Made by a program: the position numbers and the translations under genes. The notes under the pieces were generated by a model. That model had not been told where the DNA came from, made no database searches, and worked only from the letters and a program-made list of their open reading frames with translations. Of a stretch of 64,000 nucleotides of DNA, positions 24,214-34,317 are shown piece by piece. Numbering within the stretch: position 1 is the first letter of the stretch; every line of letters starts with the position of its first letter. This DNA is from Morella rubra (lineage: Eukaryota; Streptophyta; Magnoliopsida; Fagales; Myricaceae), in NCBI GenBank assembly GCA_003952965.2, contig CM025855.1:37792150-37856149 (forward strand), given 5' to 3'.

Positions 24214-24618
24214 CTCCACTGACAATGGGTTACTATTTCATTGTCAACTTCTCCTTTTCTTACTGTTCCCTTTTGGGGTACTGCTATGTGTACGTGGATA
24301 AATTAGTAATTTATGGTGTTCTACGTTGTATTGCAAATGTAATGTACGCATAGTTTTGTTTCTTTTTTTTTTTTTTTTTTCATCCTCCCACCTCCCACTA
24401 CTTCTGCTTCGTTTATTTAATAATTTCTCACCTTTCTTTTGTGGTAACTTTCACCCACGTACTAAAACTCTAGCAGCACATTCGACCATTCCGTATATCC
24501 ACTTCCCAAAGAGAAGATAACGGACCACTTGAAGGGAAACGAGAGGGGTCCGTTAGTCCAAGCCCAATCAAGAACGGTTCAAAAGAACGGGTCTAATTGC
24601 AAAGGAAATGGAAGTGTT

Positions 24619-24700
24619 ACGAACCACTTGAGGGAATTATAGAGGGCCCAGATAAGCTTTGCAGTGTTGGTATGTAGGCCTGGGCCAAGTTGCAAGTGGC
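24619..24700. repeat. Kinase-flanking repeat, upstream copy in unit A
   Basis: The sequence from cgaaccacttgagggaatta through ctttgcagtgttg to agttgcaagtggc recurs downstream of the kinase at 26951-27060 (with about 28 extra bases in the middle) and in unit B at 32479-32560 and 34849-34970. In the unit B promoter a more degenerate extra copy occurs at about 32308-32405. Non-coding as far as I can tell; it lies in the likely promoter of the kinase. Confidence 0.75.
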
Positions 24701-24970
24701 CTGAGACGTCCCAGGCGGGCCAGGCCTAATTGGAAAACTAAGGTCGACGTGTGTGTGGTGAGCTGCGAATAGGGTGGACAACGTAAGTTATCCAGGCAAG
24801 AGAGTATTTGTGGGCTAAAATATTGAGATCCAAATGTCTTAGCCTGGGTTGCCTCCAGTCTAAAGCCCATACAGTATTCAAAGTCCAAAAATTGACCCCC
24901 CCGTAACGAGAGCAAAACTCATTGGCGGGAGATGAAGGTAGTATCCTGTTCCTTTTAGGATTTCTGAACT

Positions 24971-24979
24971 TATAAAACC
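24971..24979 (+). promoter_or_regulatory. TATA box of kinase copy A
   Basis: tataaaacc lies 38 bp upstream of the kinase ATG at 25017. An out-of-frame ATG at 25010 overlaps the start region (atgagcgatgg) and would open a short upstream frame that runs into the kinase reading region. The same arrangement is kept in unit B (TATA at 32821). Confidence 0.6.
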
Positions 24980-25016
24980 CAGCGTGCACTCTCAGTTATG
25001 CGTTCAGTCATGAGCG

Positions 25017-26003
25017 ATGGCTTTGATAAAGCGGAGAGTTCTTGGAAAAGGGACGTACGGCACGGTATTTTTGGCAGAATCCACTGACCCCGACGCGCCA
25101 CCGATCGCCGTTAAATCGTGTCTTCTTCATCGATCGTCCTCGCTGCGGGGGCTTCCAGGGATTGTTCAGTCTTTTGGGAGCACCACCAGCATAAAGAACG
25201 GTGCCCAGTACTACGATCTGCTTCTTGAATATGCCGCTGGTGGAACCTTGGCGGACGTGATCCGGAAAGGGAAAGGCTTGCAGGAGGGGGACGTGCGCCG
25301 TTACACGCGTATGATCCTTCGAGGTCTCTGTTCTATGCATTCCTTCGGGATGGTACATTGTGATTTGAAACCAAGTAATATCTTAGTCTTTCCCGGCCCT
25401 GGAGGGGTCAATAATAATGAGCTAAAGATTGCAGATTTTGGACTGGTCAAAGAACGTGGAATATGCAAAGACGATAACAACTTTTGGAAGTTTCGGTTTC
25501 GGGGAACTCCGTTCTACGTGTCTCCAGAGTCTCTTGCTCATGGTGAGATTGGGACACCGATGGACATATGGTCACTTGGCTGTATTGTGGTTGAGATGGT
25601 TACTGGGACCCCGGCATGGTGGCAGTGTCTGGATCAAGAAACACTGATGTTTCGACTTGCTATCCTCCATGAAACACCAAGAATTCCAGAAAAGTTATCT
25701 GAGGATGGGAAGGACTTTTTGAGAAAGTGTTTTGCAAGGGACCCCACTGAGAGGTGGACAGCCCAGATGTTTCTGGATCATCCTTTCGTTATCGATCAAG
25801 TCTCTGCACCACAACTATCATCAGGAAGCCCTCTTGATTTGCATGCTCCATCGTTCTTGCACCATTCATTAGGTTACAGTGATGGGTTGCCTCCACCATG
25901 TTGGGCCTCCTTCTCCTCCCATAATTCGCTCGGTTCATCGGCTTCCTTGACACAACCCAAGTGTGCTGCTCCTTTTCTTTCTTGGACGCTCATTCTGATT
26001 TAG
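25017..26003 (+). CDS. MAPKKK17/18/20-like protein kinase, copy A, with internal and tail defects
   Basis: Serine/threonine kinase of the small intronless MEKK-like MAPKKK group, which acts at the top of ABA and stress MAPK cascades. 328 aa as read. Glycine loop GKGTYGTVF (residues 10-18), ATP lysine in IAVKSC (Lys33), catalytic loop HCDLKPSNIL, IADFGL for DFG, activation segment GTPFYVSPES, and DIWSLGC in subdomain IX. Compared with copy B, a 30 bp in-frame block is missing at about 25144, removing ten residues (RLEDRILTQL) that should contain the alpha-C glutamate pairing with Lys33. The activity of this copy is therefore doubtful. A single-base difference near 25962 also moves the tail out of frame: the remainder, up to 26281, encodes three repeats ending TPPDW that copy B reads in frame. 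Confidence 0.82.
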   Translation: MALIKRRVLGKGTYGTVFLAESTDPDAPPIAVKSCLLHRSSSLRGLPGIVQSFGSTTSIKNGAQYYDLLLEYAAGGTLADVIRKGKGLQEGDVRRYTRMILRGLCSMHSFGMVHCDLKPSNILVFPGPGGVNNNELKIADFGLVKERGICKDDNNFWKFRFRGTPFYVSPESLAHGEIGTPMDIWSLGCIVVEMVTGTPAWWQCLDQETLMFRLAILHETPRIPEKLSEDGKDFLRKCFARDPTERWTAQMFLDHPFVIDQVSAPQLSSGSPLDLHAPSFLHHSLGYSDGLPPPCWASFSSHNSLGSSASLTQPKCAAPFLSWTLILI

Positions 26004-26281
26004 CAACCAAGAAGTCATTGGATTTTCATGATCCGTTGACGCCACCTGATTGGATCTTATCTTTCTTGGACGCTCCTCCTGACTTAGCAACCAAGAAGTC
26101 ATTGGATTTTCATGATCCGTTGACGCCACCAGATTGGATCTCCTTATCTTTCTTGGACTCTCCAGTAGACTCGGTAGCTTCCAAGAATTCGTTGGGTGTA
26201 CTGCTCGTGACACCACCTGATTGGTGTTCGTTTAATTTCTTTCCTGGATTCTTCCAAGGTTTCGGCGATAACTGTTGGTGA
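25961..26281 (+). pseudogene. Out-of-frame C-terminal tail of kinase copy A
   Basis: In the frame one base away from the kinase, this stretch encodes three tandem repeats of about 28 residues, each starting SFLD and ending TPPDW (two share DLATKKSLDFHDPLTPPDW). In copy B the same tail is joined to its preceding PPCW...QPK segment without a break. Copy A therefore carries a frame change just after QPK, and the tail is probably not translated. Confidence 0.7.
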
Positions 26282-26310
26282 ATTGGCTTCCTAAAGGTCG
26301 TTGGGTTTAA

Positions 26311-26431
26311 GTTCAATTTCTTTCATGGATTCTCCCAGGGACGGACTGCATCAACGTCTGCTAATATTGGCTCCGTTTCCGTGAATTCGTCGATTTTTAC
26401 AGAACTTTGCCAACCTCGATTGAGCTCATTC
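26311..26431 (+). repeat. Forward arm of an inverted duplication of kinase 3' sequence (unit A)
   Basis: This stretch just after the kinase tail (from gttcaatttctttcatggat to aacctcgattgagctcatt) is present in inverted orientation at 27531-27650 with moderate divergence. The arms are about 120 bp, separated by about 1.1 kb. The same pair exists in unit B, so the inversion predates the segmental duplication. Confidence 0.82.
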
Positions 26432-26950
26432 TTATTTTGAAATTCTTCAATTTGCGAGTGTCATAATTTACTCAGTACTTTGACAGCTGTAGCTAATTGT
26501 TTATCTATCTTAAATGCAATTTCGAAAGATGCTCTGACTTTATAAGTAGTAGATCCTCCTTTCTTAACAAAGGATGTCTCTATAAGTATTAGTTTGGCAT
26601 GCCATACATGATAACTCAAACAAAATGGTTATTTATACAAACATATAAAACTTGGAAAAGTCATCTCAACTAAGACACTGCATTCCGTACAATTACAGCA
26701 GGATCGATCCTGCATACAACGTCAACCAGCAATGGCTCAAGCTTCAAATATCAAAATAATCAAATTCTTGGTTTATTTTTCCTACCTGCTTCTACTAATT
26801 CTTCTTCTTCCTTCATCAATGTAGTCGTTTTTTTTATTTTTTAAGTTGCAGCACCACTTTTCTTAGGAGAGTAAAAAGAAAAAAAGGTTTTCCTCACCAT
26901 CATATTATCTATCAGTTCATTCTGTATACCCACAGCACCCAGAGAAGGAA

Positions 26951-27060
26951 ACGAACCACTTGAGGGAATTATATAGGGCCCATTCGTCCGAGCGGAAACA
27001 ATTACAGCTTGGAAGAGCTTTGCAGTGTTAGTCTGTAGGCCTGGGCTAAGTTGTAAGTGG
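26951..27060. repeat. Kinase-flanking repeat, downstream copy in unit A
   Basis: Related to 24619-24700: acgaaccacttgagggaatt, then ctttgcagtgtta, then taggcctgggctaagttgta. It carries an extra middle segment (cattcgtccgagcggaaaca). With the upstream copy it brackets the kinase, so the kinase plus repeats may once have been an inserted or duplicated block. Confidence 0.65.
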
Positions 27061-27530
27061 CTAAGTCGTAAGAGGTGTAGTTCTGGGTTCTGGTGTTCTC
27101 TAGTTTTTTGTTTGTTTGTTTGCTGTTTAGAAGAATTGGTCCATCCGTTTATTATCTGATTGAAAATCCAAGCCAATACATTGAATACCGCCAAAGTGAG
27201 GTTCTATGGCAGACTTTGGTGGTCTGTGTTCATGTTGCAAATCCACCCGACTGATGGAGTTACAGTACCGTTCATTAGTGTCTACCGCATTTATAAGCAA
27301 CTTGCATGCGTGAACCAACTCAATTGGACGTTTGTTTCTTACCACTAAATTCTAATGTGGATGTCATGGTCTTTCGTGCCGTCTGTTGCTATATATTATT
27401 GATTTTCACTTTACCATGTTGATGACATTACAAAGCCAACTACTCGACTTTATTGAACCTTATAATCTGCACATTTTAGATATAAGAGGGCATCTATTAC
27501 GTGGTTAAGTAATTAATACATAATAGGACG

Positions 27531-27650
27531 AATGAGCTCCAATCGAGGTTGTCAAAGTTTTGTAAAAATCCGATGAATTCATGGAAGCAGAGCCAGTATT
27601 AGGAGTTGATGCAGTTCATCCGTGGGAGAATCCAAGAAAGAAAGTGAACT
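27531..27650 (-). repeat. Inverted arm of the kinase 3' duplication (unit A)
   Basis: Reverse complement of the 26311-26431 region (gctccaatcgaggttgtcaa ... gggagaatccaagaaagaaa). A transcript spanning both arms could fold into a long imperfect hairpin. It lies about 0.5 kb upstream of the PIP gene and directly abuts the LINE relic. Confidence 0.82.
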
Positions 27651-27830
27651 CAATTGTACATTTTGCCTAGTCGCATTGAGCAGCAGATTGGTGTGAATGG
27701 TGATATCCAAGTAGAGTGTGGCTTGTGTAAATCTGGTATGGAGACTGTTCGGCATCTATTTGGGGACTGTTGTTTCTGATCTAGAGTTGTTTGGAGAGAA
27801 TCACCATGGGAGGTTAATTAGACCTTGTCT
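27651..27830 (+). mobile_element. LINE relic (reverse-transcriptase zinc-binding domain), unit A
   Basis: The plus strand encodes IQVECGLCKSGMETVRHLF and then SRVVWRESPW, the zf-RVT domain near the C-terminus of plant L1-type LINE polyproteins, interrupted by a stop. Only this short part is visible. The same relic is in unit B (35551-35730), so it was there before the segmental duplication. Confidence 0.75.
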
Positions 27831-28031
27831 TAATCATGTTGGAACATTGGCCAATTGATTAACGTAGAAAGAAAGATCTTGTTGACTCTAATAGATAAAC
27901 CTTTTACGTGCTTAGCTAGCGTTCAAGTTTCATTCTGCAATAAGCTGCCTACCTTTTTTTGGTAGTTTAGCATGATGAACTGGAGGCCGCGGGGGCAGCA
28001 CCTCCGAATGGATTTCAGCTCCAGTAGTAGT

Positions 28032-28083
28032 CACGTGTCTTTAAGCAGTACTCCATTTAAAACTGATCAAATAGTATAAATAG
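28032..28083 (+). promoter_or_regulatory. Core promoter of PIP-like gene in unit A (G-box and TATA)
   Basis: A CACGTG G-box at 28032-28037 and gtataaatag at 28074-28083 precede the ATG at 28149. Both are kept in unit B (35953-35958 and 35994-36003). G-boxes bind bZIP/bHLH factors and fit ABA or stress induction, but that is inference. Confidence 0.6.
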
Positions 28084-28148
28084 AGCACCAACATCGTGGC
28101 ATTCCCATCTCAAGCTAGCGCACATATAGACATCTCTAGGTACGTAGC

Positions 28149-28454
28149 ATGGCCAGAGGACTCAAACTTGCTGCCATGTTCTCTATTCTTGCCGTTTCTC
28201 TCTTATTGAGCTCCATGCTTTATGCCGCAGAGGCACGGGCACTGAAGGGAGGGTTGCCAGGTGGTGCTGAAGCGACCAACCGTGTCTTTCAAGAATTATC
28301 TAAGGGAGCGATAGAGAGTTCGGGGATAGTCACCACGGGCGGCGCCAGACAGAATAAAGACAAATACACTCGAAATGCAGAGGAAATCGTCAAGCACTCT
28401 GGTCCTAGTCCTGGAGATGGGCATGGAAACCCCCCTGCGGGCAATAAACAGTAG
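28149..28454 (+). CDS. PIP-like secreted peptide precursor, single peptide, unit A
   Basis: 101 aa with a clear signal peptide (MARGLKLAAMFSILAVSLLL, cleavage likely near AAEARA), a variable pro-region of about 55 residues and one C-terminal peptide VKHSGPSPGDGHGNPP followed by a short Asn/Lys/Gln tail. The SGPSPGDGH core places it in the PIP/PIPL family of secreted immune peptides. No intron. Its duplicate in unit B (36070-36372) differs by a few substitutions and one codon (Val missing before KHSGPS), so both look intact. Confidence 0.88.
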   Translation: MARGLKLAAMFSILAVSLLLSSMLYAAEARALKGGLPGGAEATNRVFQELSKGAIESSGIVTTGGARQNKDKYTRNAEEIVKHSGPSPGDGHGNPPAGNKQ

Positions 28455-30087
28455 TACTAGTCCTCCATGTATTTTCATTGGAAAGATTGTGCTAGTACTA
28501 TAAGAAGGTTGGCAAGGAGAATAGTCTAAGGTGTGCTAAACTTAAGTCTGATTCAGTATCATGTATCTTTATTCTAGTTTGCCTTATTGTAAGTCACATC
28601 AAGTGACGTGAACGAAATAATTTCTTATAAAGTAAGGTTTGATATATGTTTTGAAATAATTGTTGGACCAACTATCATTTTGCCGGAAATCTCAACAGAA
28701 CCATGCAGATTGTTTAAGTTTTTTTTTTTAAATTATTTTTTAACGTTTGTCAATGTTACAATTATTTGCTATTGATAGTAATTCCAACGTCAAAACACAC
28801 ATCTCAGAGGAGAATAAAGCAACGCCACACAAAAGGCTGGGCCAGAACAGAGGCTGCTAAAAACTCAGGAAGATTGGAATCAACTTGAGCGCACTCAATT
28901 TCAAGCTCAATACCCCATGAGGCAGCATGGGTATGTGATGAGCTTCAGTAAGAGCAAGGTGAGCCCAATTGCAAAGCATACACCCCATGACACAGGACGG
29001 CCATGTGGGATCAGGTTTAGTGAGAGGAAGTTGGACTTAGCCTTCCAGGCGTTGAGAGTACTACTCTGCCTCTTCCCCGTGGCCTTGTCGTATATCAAGA
29101 TCGCTTCTTCTATCGGGCTGTAGTATGAGAAGTAGGAACGTAAGTAAGGCCTGGCTGGTGGACCATATCGCTGTTAGCGGTGTGGAGTCGATAGGAATTG
29201 TTTGTTTTAGCGACGGGGACCGACAGAGACGGTAGGAAAAGAAATAAAGAAAAGCCAAGCACTAGATCATAAGTTGGGGCAATAAAGCTGCCATTTGTGG
29301 TCCAAAACTGTGGGGACCGAAGTGAATTAGAAAATATTCTCGTCAGTAAGAAACAAAGGAAAAGCCTCGTAAATGTATATTTGTTTCGGGGAAAAGACGG
29401 GCGTATTTTGTATTTATGAATAAGAAGACAAAGGCCAGTATCCCTATCAATTTTCATTTATTAAGAAGAATATGAGTTGGACATCGTCATATGAATTTCA
29501 ATTAGAATTTGTCGTTAATAAAAACGAAAAATGTGCACAATAAATATAAAATTAGTCATTTACCAACATATATAGGAACTGGACCTATACTAATTCCTAT
29601 TAAAATGCATACAGATTCGTTGGGAGGGGAGTTTCTATGTATGTACCTTTGTAAACAGATCCACTCCACGTGATGGACTAGACTGAATCTGTATATCGGG
29701 GCAAGGCTAGATTGTTTCAAAAATTTATCACAATTATTTTTTCATAAATTTAATATTTTTTATAATTTAATAAAATAAATTTCAATAATTTATTTTTTTT
29801 AAAAAAATATAAAAAAAAAACAAAAATACAAAAACCTGACATGTAAACCAAACATATATCTTTCCAGGGAAATAGAGGGGCCTTTGATCTGACGTCGTAA
29901 ATAGTTCCAAAGTTTTAACCAAGATATTTATAATATTCGCATCTTTTGTTGTTTCTGCCAAGATATTGCGTCATTGCCTGCGATAGCCTTGCAATTATTA
30001 GTTACAAAGGTTATCATTATAACTCCTGGCTCGACCAGTGCCCACCAGGCCACCACACCATTCCTCATCTTGTATCTTTCTTGCTTC
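28455..30087. other. Intergenic DNA with a truncated RNA-binding-protein fragment (unit A)
   Basis: The minus strand around 29060-29135 encodes [20 protein letters not shown], the start of an RRM motif also seen in longer form in unit B at 38222-38520. Compared with unit B, unit A has lost about 1.47 kb here and keeps about 131 bp (29134-29265) that B lacks. 29690-29830 is very AT-rich. The last 100 bp are the UGT84B leader. Confidence 0.6.
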
Positions 30088-31545
30088 ATGGCCTTAGAAG
30101 AACAGAAAGAAGAAATTCACGTGCTAATGGTGTCATTTGCCGCTCAAGGTCATATCAACCCTTTGCTTAGGCTAGGGAAACGCTTAGTCTCCCAAGGCCT
30201 CCATGTCTCCCTAGCCATCACTGAAATATTCCAGTACCGAATGCAGAACTCTTCATCCTCCTCCACCACCATCAATTCCATCTCCGGAATCCAACTACTA
30301 TTCTTCTCTGACAGCTTCAGCATCGACTACGACCGCGTCAGCAATCTTGACTACTACATGGAGACCCTAGGCAAAGTCGGGCCGATTAACCTCTCAAAGC
30401 TTATCAAAGACTATTTCCATGGTGCTCCCAAAAAACTTGCTTGCATCGTAAACAATCCCTTTGTGCCATGGGTAGCCGATGTCGCCGCCGAGCATAAAAT
30501 CCCCTGCGCGATGCTGTGGATCCAACCGTGCACTCTCTTTGCCATTTACTACCGCTTTTATAAAAACCTCAACCTCTTTCCTACTCTAACAAATCCAGAA
30601 ATGAGTGTTCAATTACCAGGCCTTCCTTTGTTATACACACAAGACCTACCATCATTTGTTCTTCCTTCAAATCCGTTCGGTAGTTTTCCAAAGCTATTTG
30701 CCGAGATGTTCCAAAACATGGAGAAGCTGAAGTGGGTACTGGGTAACTCCTTCTATGAGCTTGAGAAGGAAGCCATTGATTCCATGGCTGAACTCTGCCC
30801 AATCCTGCCTGTTGGACCATTAGTTCCCCCCTCACTACTTGGCGAGGATCAAAACCCTGATATCGGAATCGAGATGTGGCAACCCCACGAAACTTGTATG
30901 GAGTGGCTCAACCATCAATCGCCTTCCTCTGTTGTTTACGTTTCTTTCGGCAGCATTATCGTGTTATCTGCCGAGCAATTGAAGAGCATTGCAGCAGCTC
31001 TGAAGAACAGTAACCGTCCATTTCTTTGGGTGGTGAAGGGCTCGGCACCAGATGGTTCCGGAGTATTGCCACTAGAATTTCTGGAAGAAATAAAAGATCA
31101 AGGCCTAATCGTGGCCTGGTGTCCTCAAACAGAGGTTTTAGCCCACCCGGCTATTGCGTGCTTCTTAACACATTGCGGGTGGAATTCCATGCTAGAAGCC
31201 ATAGCTGCAGGCGTGCCAATGATTGGATATCCTCAGTGGACTGACCAGCCCACAAATGCAAAGCTTATTGATGAAGTTTTAAAGATAGGTATGAGGCTTA
31301 TGCCAGAAAGCAACGGGGTCATCACAACCGAGGAAGTAGAAAAATGTATCAAAGAAATCATGGTTGGGCCGAGGTCAGAGCAATTTAAGGAAAATGCAGC
31401 GGAGCTAAAGGGGGCAGCTAGGGTGGCAGTGGCCGATGGCGGCTCCTCAGACCGGAATATCCAAGTCTTTGTGGAAGAGATAGCTGGCAGTTCATGTACG
31501 AGGGTTCGATGTGTACATGAGAGTGTAGTGCAAGAATGCAGCTAG
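30088..31545 (+). CDS. UDP-glucosyltransferase, UGT84B-like
   Basis: Family-1 glycosyltransferase, cytosolic. UGT84B members form glucose esters of carboxylic acids, in Arabidopsis notably of indole-3-acetic acid, so auxin conjugation is a plausible role. 485 aa from MALEEQKEEIHVLMVSF; an in-frame Met 38 codons upstream (29974) would add a segment not found in the family. Catalytic His22 in AAQGHINP. PSPG box about residues 344-387, starting WCPQTEVLAHPAIACF, containing THCGWNS and ending YPQWTDQ with the terminal Gln typical of UDP-glucose users. No intron, no break. It lies in unit A of the segmental duplication; the corresponding copy in unit B has been cleanly deleted, leaving only its 3' flank at 38676-39154. 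Confidence 0.92.
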   Translation: MALEEQKEEIHVLMVSFAAQGHINPLLRLGKRLVSQGLHVSLAITEIFQYRMQNSSSSSTTINSISGIQLLFFSDSFSIDYDRVSNLDYYMETLGKVGPINLSKLIKDYFHGAPKKLACIVNNPFVPWVADVAAEHKIPCAMLWIQPCTLFAIYYRFYKNLNLFPTLTNPEMSVQLPGLPLLYTQDLPSFVLPSNPFGSFPKLFAEMFQNMEKLKWVLGNSFYELEKEAIDSMAELCPILPVGPLVPPSLLGEDQNPDIGIEMWQPHETCMEWLNHQSPSSVVYVSFGSIIVLSAEQLKSIAAALKNSNRPFLWVVKGSAPDGSGVLPLEFLEEIKDQGLIVAWCPQTEVLAHPAIACFLTHCGWNSMLEAIAAGVPMIGYPQWTDQPTNAKLIDEVLKIGMRLMPESNGVITTEEVEKCIKEIMVGPRSEQFKENAAELKGAARVAVADGGSSDRNIQVFVEEIAGSSCTRVRCVHESVVQECS

Positions 31546-32874
31546 CCATGGAAATGAAGCAAAAGTTTTAAGGTCATAAACCCAGTTGATAATAGATGGG
31601 AAACTCTGGATTAATTGGTTCGCCTAGCAAGCAATGGTAGGGCCATTGCTTTTGTAATAACGCCATGGCTCATGGCCCATGAAATATTAAGCAAATGCTG
31701 CCACGCCTTTTTTAACTTGTTTCTCTATGTGGCGGTGATCATGAGAAAAGAAAGACAAAAATCTTTTCTTATATATATCATCTTGTGGATGGGGGAAGAA
31801 TACAGCCAGTGATAACTTATCTCGAGGGCTCAGCAAATCGTGACCATATTCGCCTTCGACTGCGATATTTCGCATTCACAATACAATTCATGATACAGAA
31901 TCAAAATTTCTTTTCTACATCATTCAAAAAGCTTAATCCTCACCCCTTAATTCTGTATTTCATAATCAACTGTGGAGGCTGGAATTAAGTGTGAAAAAAA
32001 TACCATGACTTCTTTTGCTCGAACTTGAAAGTACATACTACACGTACAAGCTGCACATAGATGTAGACCAGAAGAAATGAGACTAATTAGTAATTTATGG
32101 TGTTCTACGTTGTATTGCAAATGTAATGTACGTATAGTTTTTTTCTTTTTTTATTTTTTTTTCCATCCTCACCTCCCACCTCCCACTACTTCTGCTTCGT
32201 TTATTTAATAATTTCTCACCTTTCTTTTGCGGTAACTTTCACCAACGTACTACAACTCTAGCAGCACATTCGACCATTCCGTAAATCCACTTCCCAAGAG
32301 AAGATAACGGACCACTTGAGGGAAACGAGAGGGGTCCGTTAGTCCAAGAACGGTTCAAAAGAACTTTGCAGTATTGATCAGCAGACCTGGTCCAAATGTA
32401 AGTAGAGTGTGTGAAGGTTTGTGGAAGCAAATGGGCAGAGATATCTCGGGTCTAATTGCAAAAGGAAATGGAAGTGTCACGAACCACTTGAGGGAATTAG
32501 AGAGGGCCCAGAAGAGCTTTGCAGTGTTGGTATGTAGGCCTGGGCCAAGTTGCAAGTGGCCTGAGAGGTCCCAGGCCTAATTGGAAAAGCTAAGATCGAC
32601 GTGTGTGTGGTGAGCTGCGAATAGGGTGGACAACGTAAGTTATCCAGGAAAGAGAGTATTTGTGGGCTAAAACATTGAGATCCAAATATCTTAGCCTGGG
32701 TTGCCTCCAGTCTAAAGCCCATACAGTATTCAAAGTCCAAAAATTGACCCACGTAACGTGAGCAAAACCCATTGGCGGGAGATGAAGGTAGTATCCTGTT
32801 CCTTTTAGGATTTCTGAACTTATAAAACCCAGTTACCCAGCGTGCACTCTCAGTTCTGCGTTCAGTCATGAGCG

Positions 32875-34167
32875 ATGGCTTTGATAAAGCGGAGAGTTCT
32901 TGGAAAAGGGACGTACGGCACGGTATTTTTTGCAGAATCCACTGACCCCGACGCGCCACCGATCGCCATTAAATCGTGTCTTCTTCATCGATCTTCCTCG
33001 CTCCGGTTAGAGGATAGGATTTTGACACAGTTGCGGGGGCTTCCAGGGATTGTTCAGTCTTTTGGGAGCACCACCAGCATAAAGAACGGTGCCCAGTACT
33101 CGATCTGCTTCTTGAATATGCCGCTGGTGGAACCTTGGCGGACGTGATCCGGAAAGGGAAAGGCTTGCAGGAGGGGGCGTGCGCCGTTACACGCGTATGA
33201 TCCTTCGAGGTCTCTGTTCTATGCATTCCTTCGGGATGGTACATTGTGATTTGAAACCAAGTAATATCTTAGTCTTTCCCGGCCCTGGAGGGGTCAATAA
33301 TAATGAGCTAAAGATTGCAGATTTTGGACTGGTCAAAGAACGTGGAATATGCAAAGACGATAACAACTTTTGGAAGTTTCGGTTTCGGGGAACTCCGTTC
33401 TACGTGTCTCCAGAGTCTCTTGCTCATGGTGAGATTGGGACACCGATGGACATATGGTCACTTGGCTGTATTGTGGTTGAGATGGTTACTGGGACCCCGG
33501 CATGGTGGCAGTGTCTGGATCAAGAAACACTGATGTTTCGACTTGCTATCCTCCATGAAACACCAAGAATTCCAGAAAATTTATCTGAGGATGGGAAGGA
33601 CTTTTTGAGAAAGTGTTTTGCAAGGGACCCCACTGAGAGGTGGACAGCCCAGATGTTTCTGGATCATCCTTTCGTTATCGATCAAGTCTCTGCACCACAA
33701 CTATCATCAGGAAGCCCTCTTGATTTGCATGCTCCATCGTTCATGCACCTTCATTAGGTTACAGTGATGGGTTGCCTCCACCATGTTGGGTCTCATTCTC
33801 CTCCCATAATTCGCTCGGTTCATCGGCTTCCTTGACACAACCCAAGCTGTGCTGCTCCTTTTCTTTCTTGGACGCTCATTCTGATTTAGCAACCAAGAAG
33901 TCATTGGATTTTCATGATCCGTTGACGCCACCTGATTGGATCTTATCTTTCTTGGACGCTCCTCCTGACTTAGCAACCAAGAAGTCATTGGATTTTCATG
34001 ATCCGTTGACGCCACCAGATTGGATCTCCTTATCTTTCTTGGACTCTCCAGTAGACTCGGTGGCTTCCAAGAATTCGTTGGGTGTACTGCTCGTGACACC
34101 ACCTGATTGGTGTTCGTTTAATTTCTTTCCTGGATTCTTCCAAGGTTTCGGCGATAACTGTTGGTGA
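32875..34167 (+). pseudogene. MAPKKK17/18/20-like kinase, copy B, frameshifted
   Basis: Near-identical to copy A but with the ten-residue alpha-C segment (RLEDRILTQL, 33003-33032) still present. Two 2 bp losses, at about 33100 (cagtactcgatc where A has cagtactacgatc) and about 33176 (gagggggcgtgc where A has gagggggacgtgc), break the frame in the N-lobe. The lobe with HCDLKPSN, DFGL and GTPFYVSPES continues in another frame to a stop at 33757 after a further 1 bp difference near 33748. The tail frame 33772-34167 carries the three SFLD...TPPDW repeats intact. As assembled it cannot make a full kinase, so both copies of the unit are impaired in different ways. Confidence 0.82.
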
Positions 34168-34196
34168 ATTGGCTTCCTAAAGGTCGTAGGGTTTAA

Positions 34197-34317
34197 GTTC
34201 ACTTTCTTTCTTGGATTCTCCCAGGGACGGACTGCATCAACGTCTGCTAATATTGGCTCCGTTTCCGTGGATTCGTTGATTTTTATAGAACTTTGCCAAC
34301 CTCGATTAATGTTCATT
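34197..34317 (+). repeat. Forward arm of the kinase 3' inverted duplication (unit B)
   Basis: Counterpart of 26311-26431. Its inverted partner is at 35431-35550. The arms here share gttcactttctttcttggat, slightly closer to the inverted arm than in unit A. Confidence 0.8.

Larger units (their letters stand above)
24301..32084. repeat. Segmental tandem duplication, unit A (kinase, PIP, UGT84B)
   Basis: The DNA from aattagtaatttatggtg (24301) recurs from 32085, and similarity with small indels continues through the kinase, its 3' region, a LINE relic, the PIP gene and the downstream flank. Unit A is about 7.78 kb. The breakpoints share aattagta/aactagta, about 8 bp of homology, seen at 24301, 32085 and 39155. 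Unit A alone keeps the UGT84B gene. It lacks about 1.47 kb that unit B carries at 36969-38439. Confidence 0.92.
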
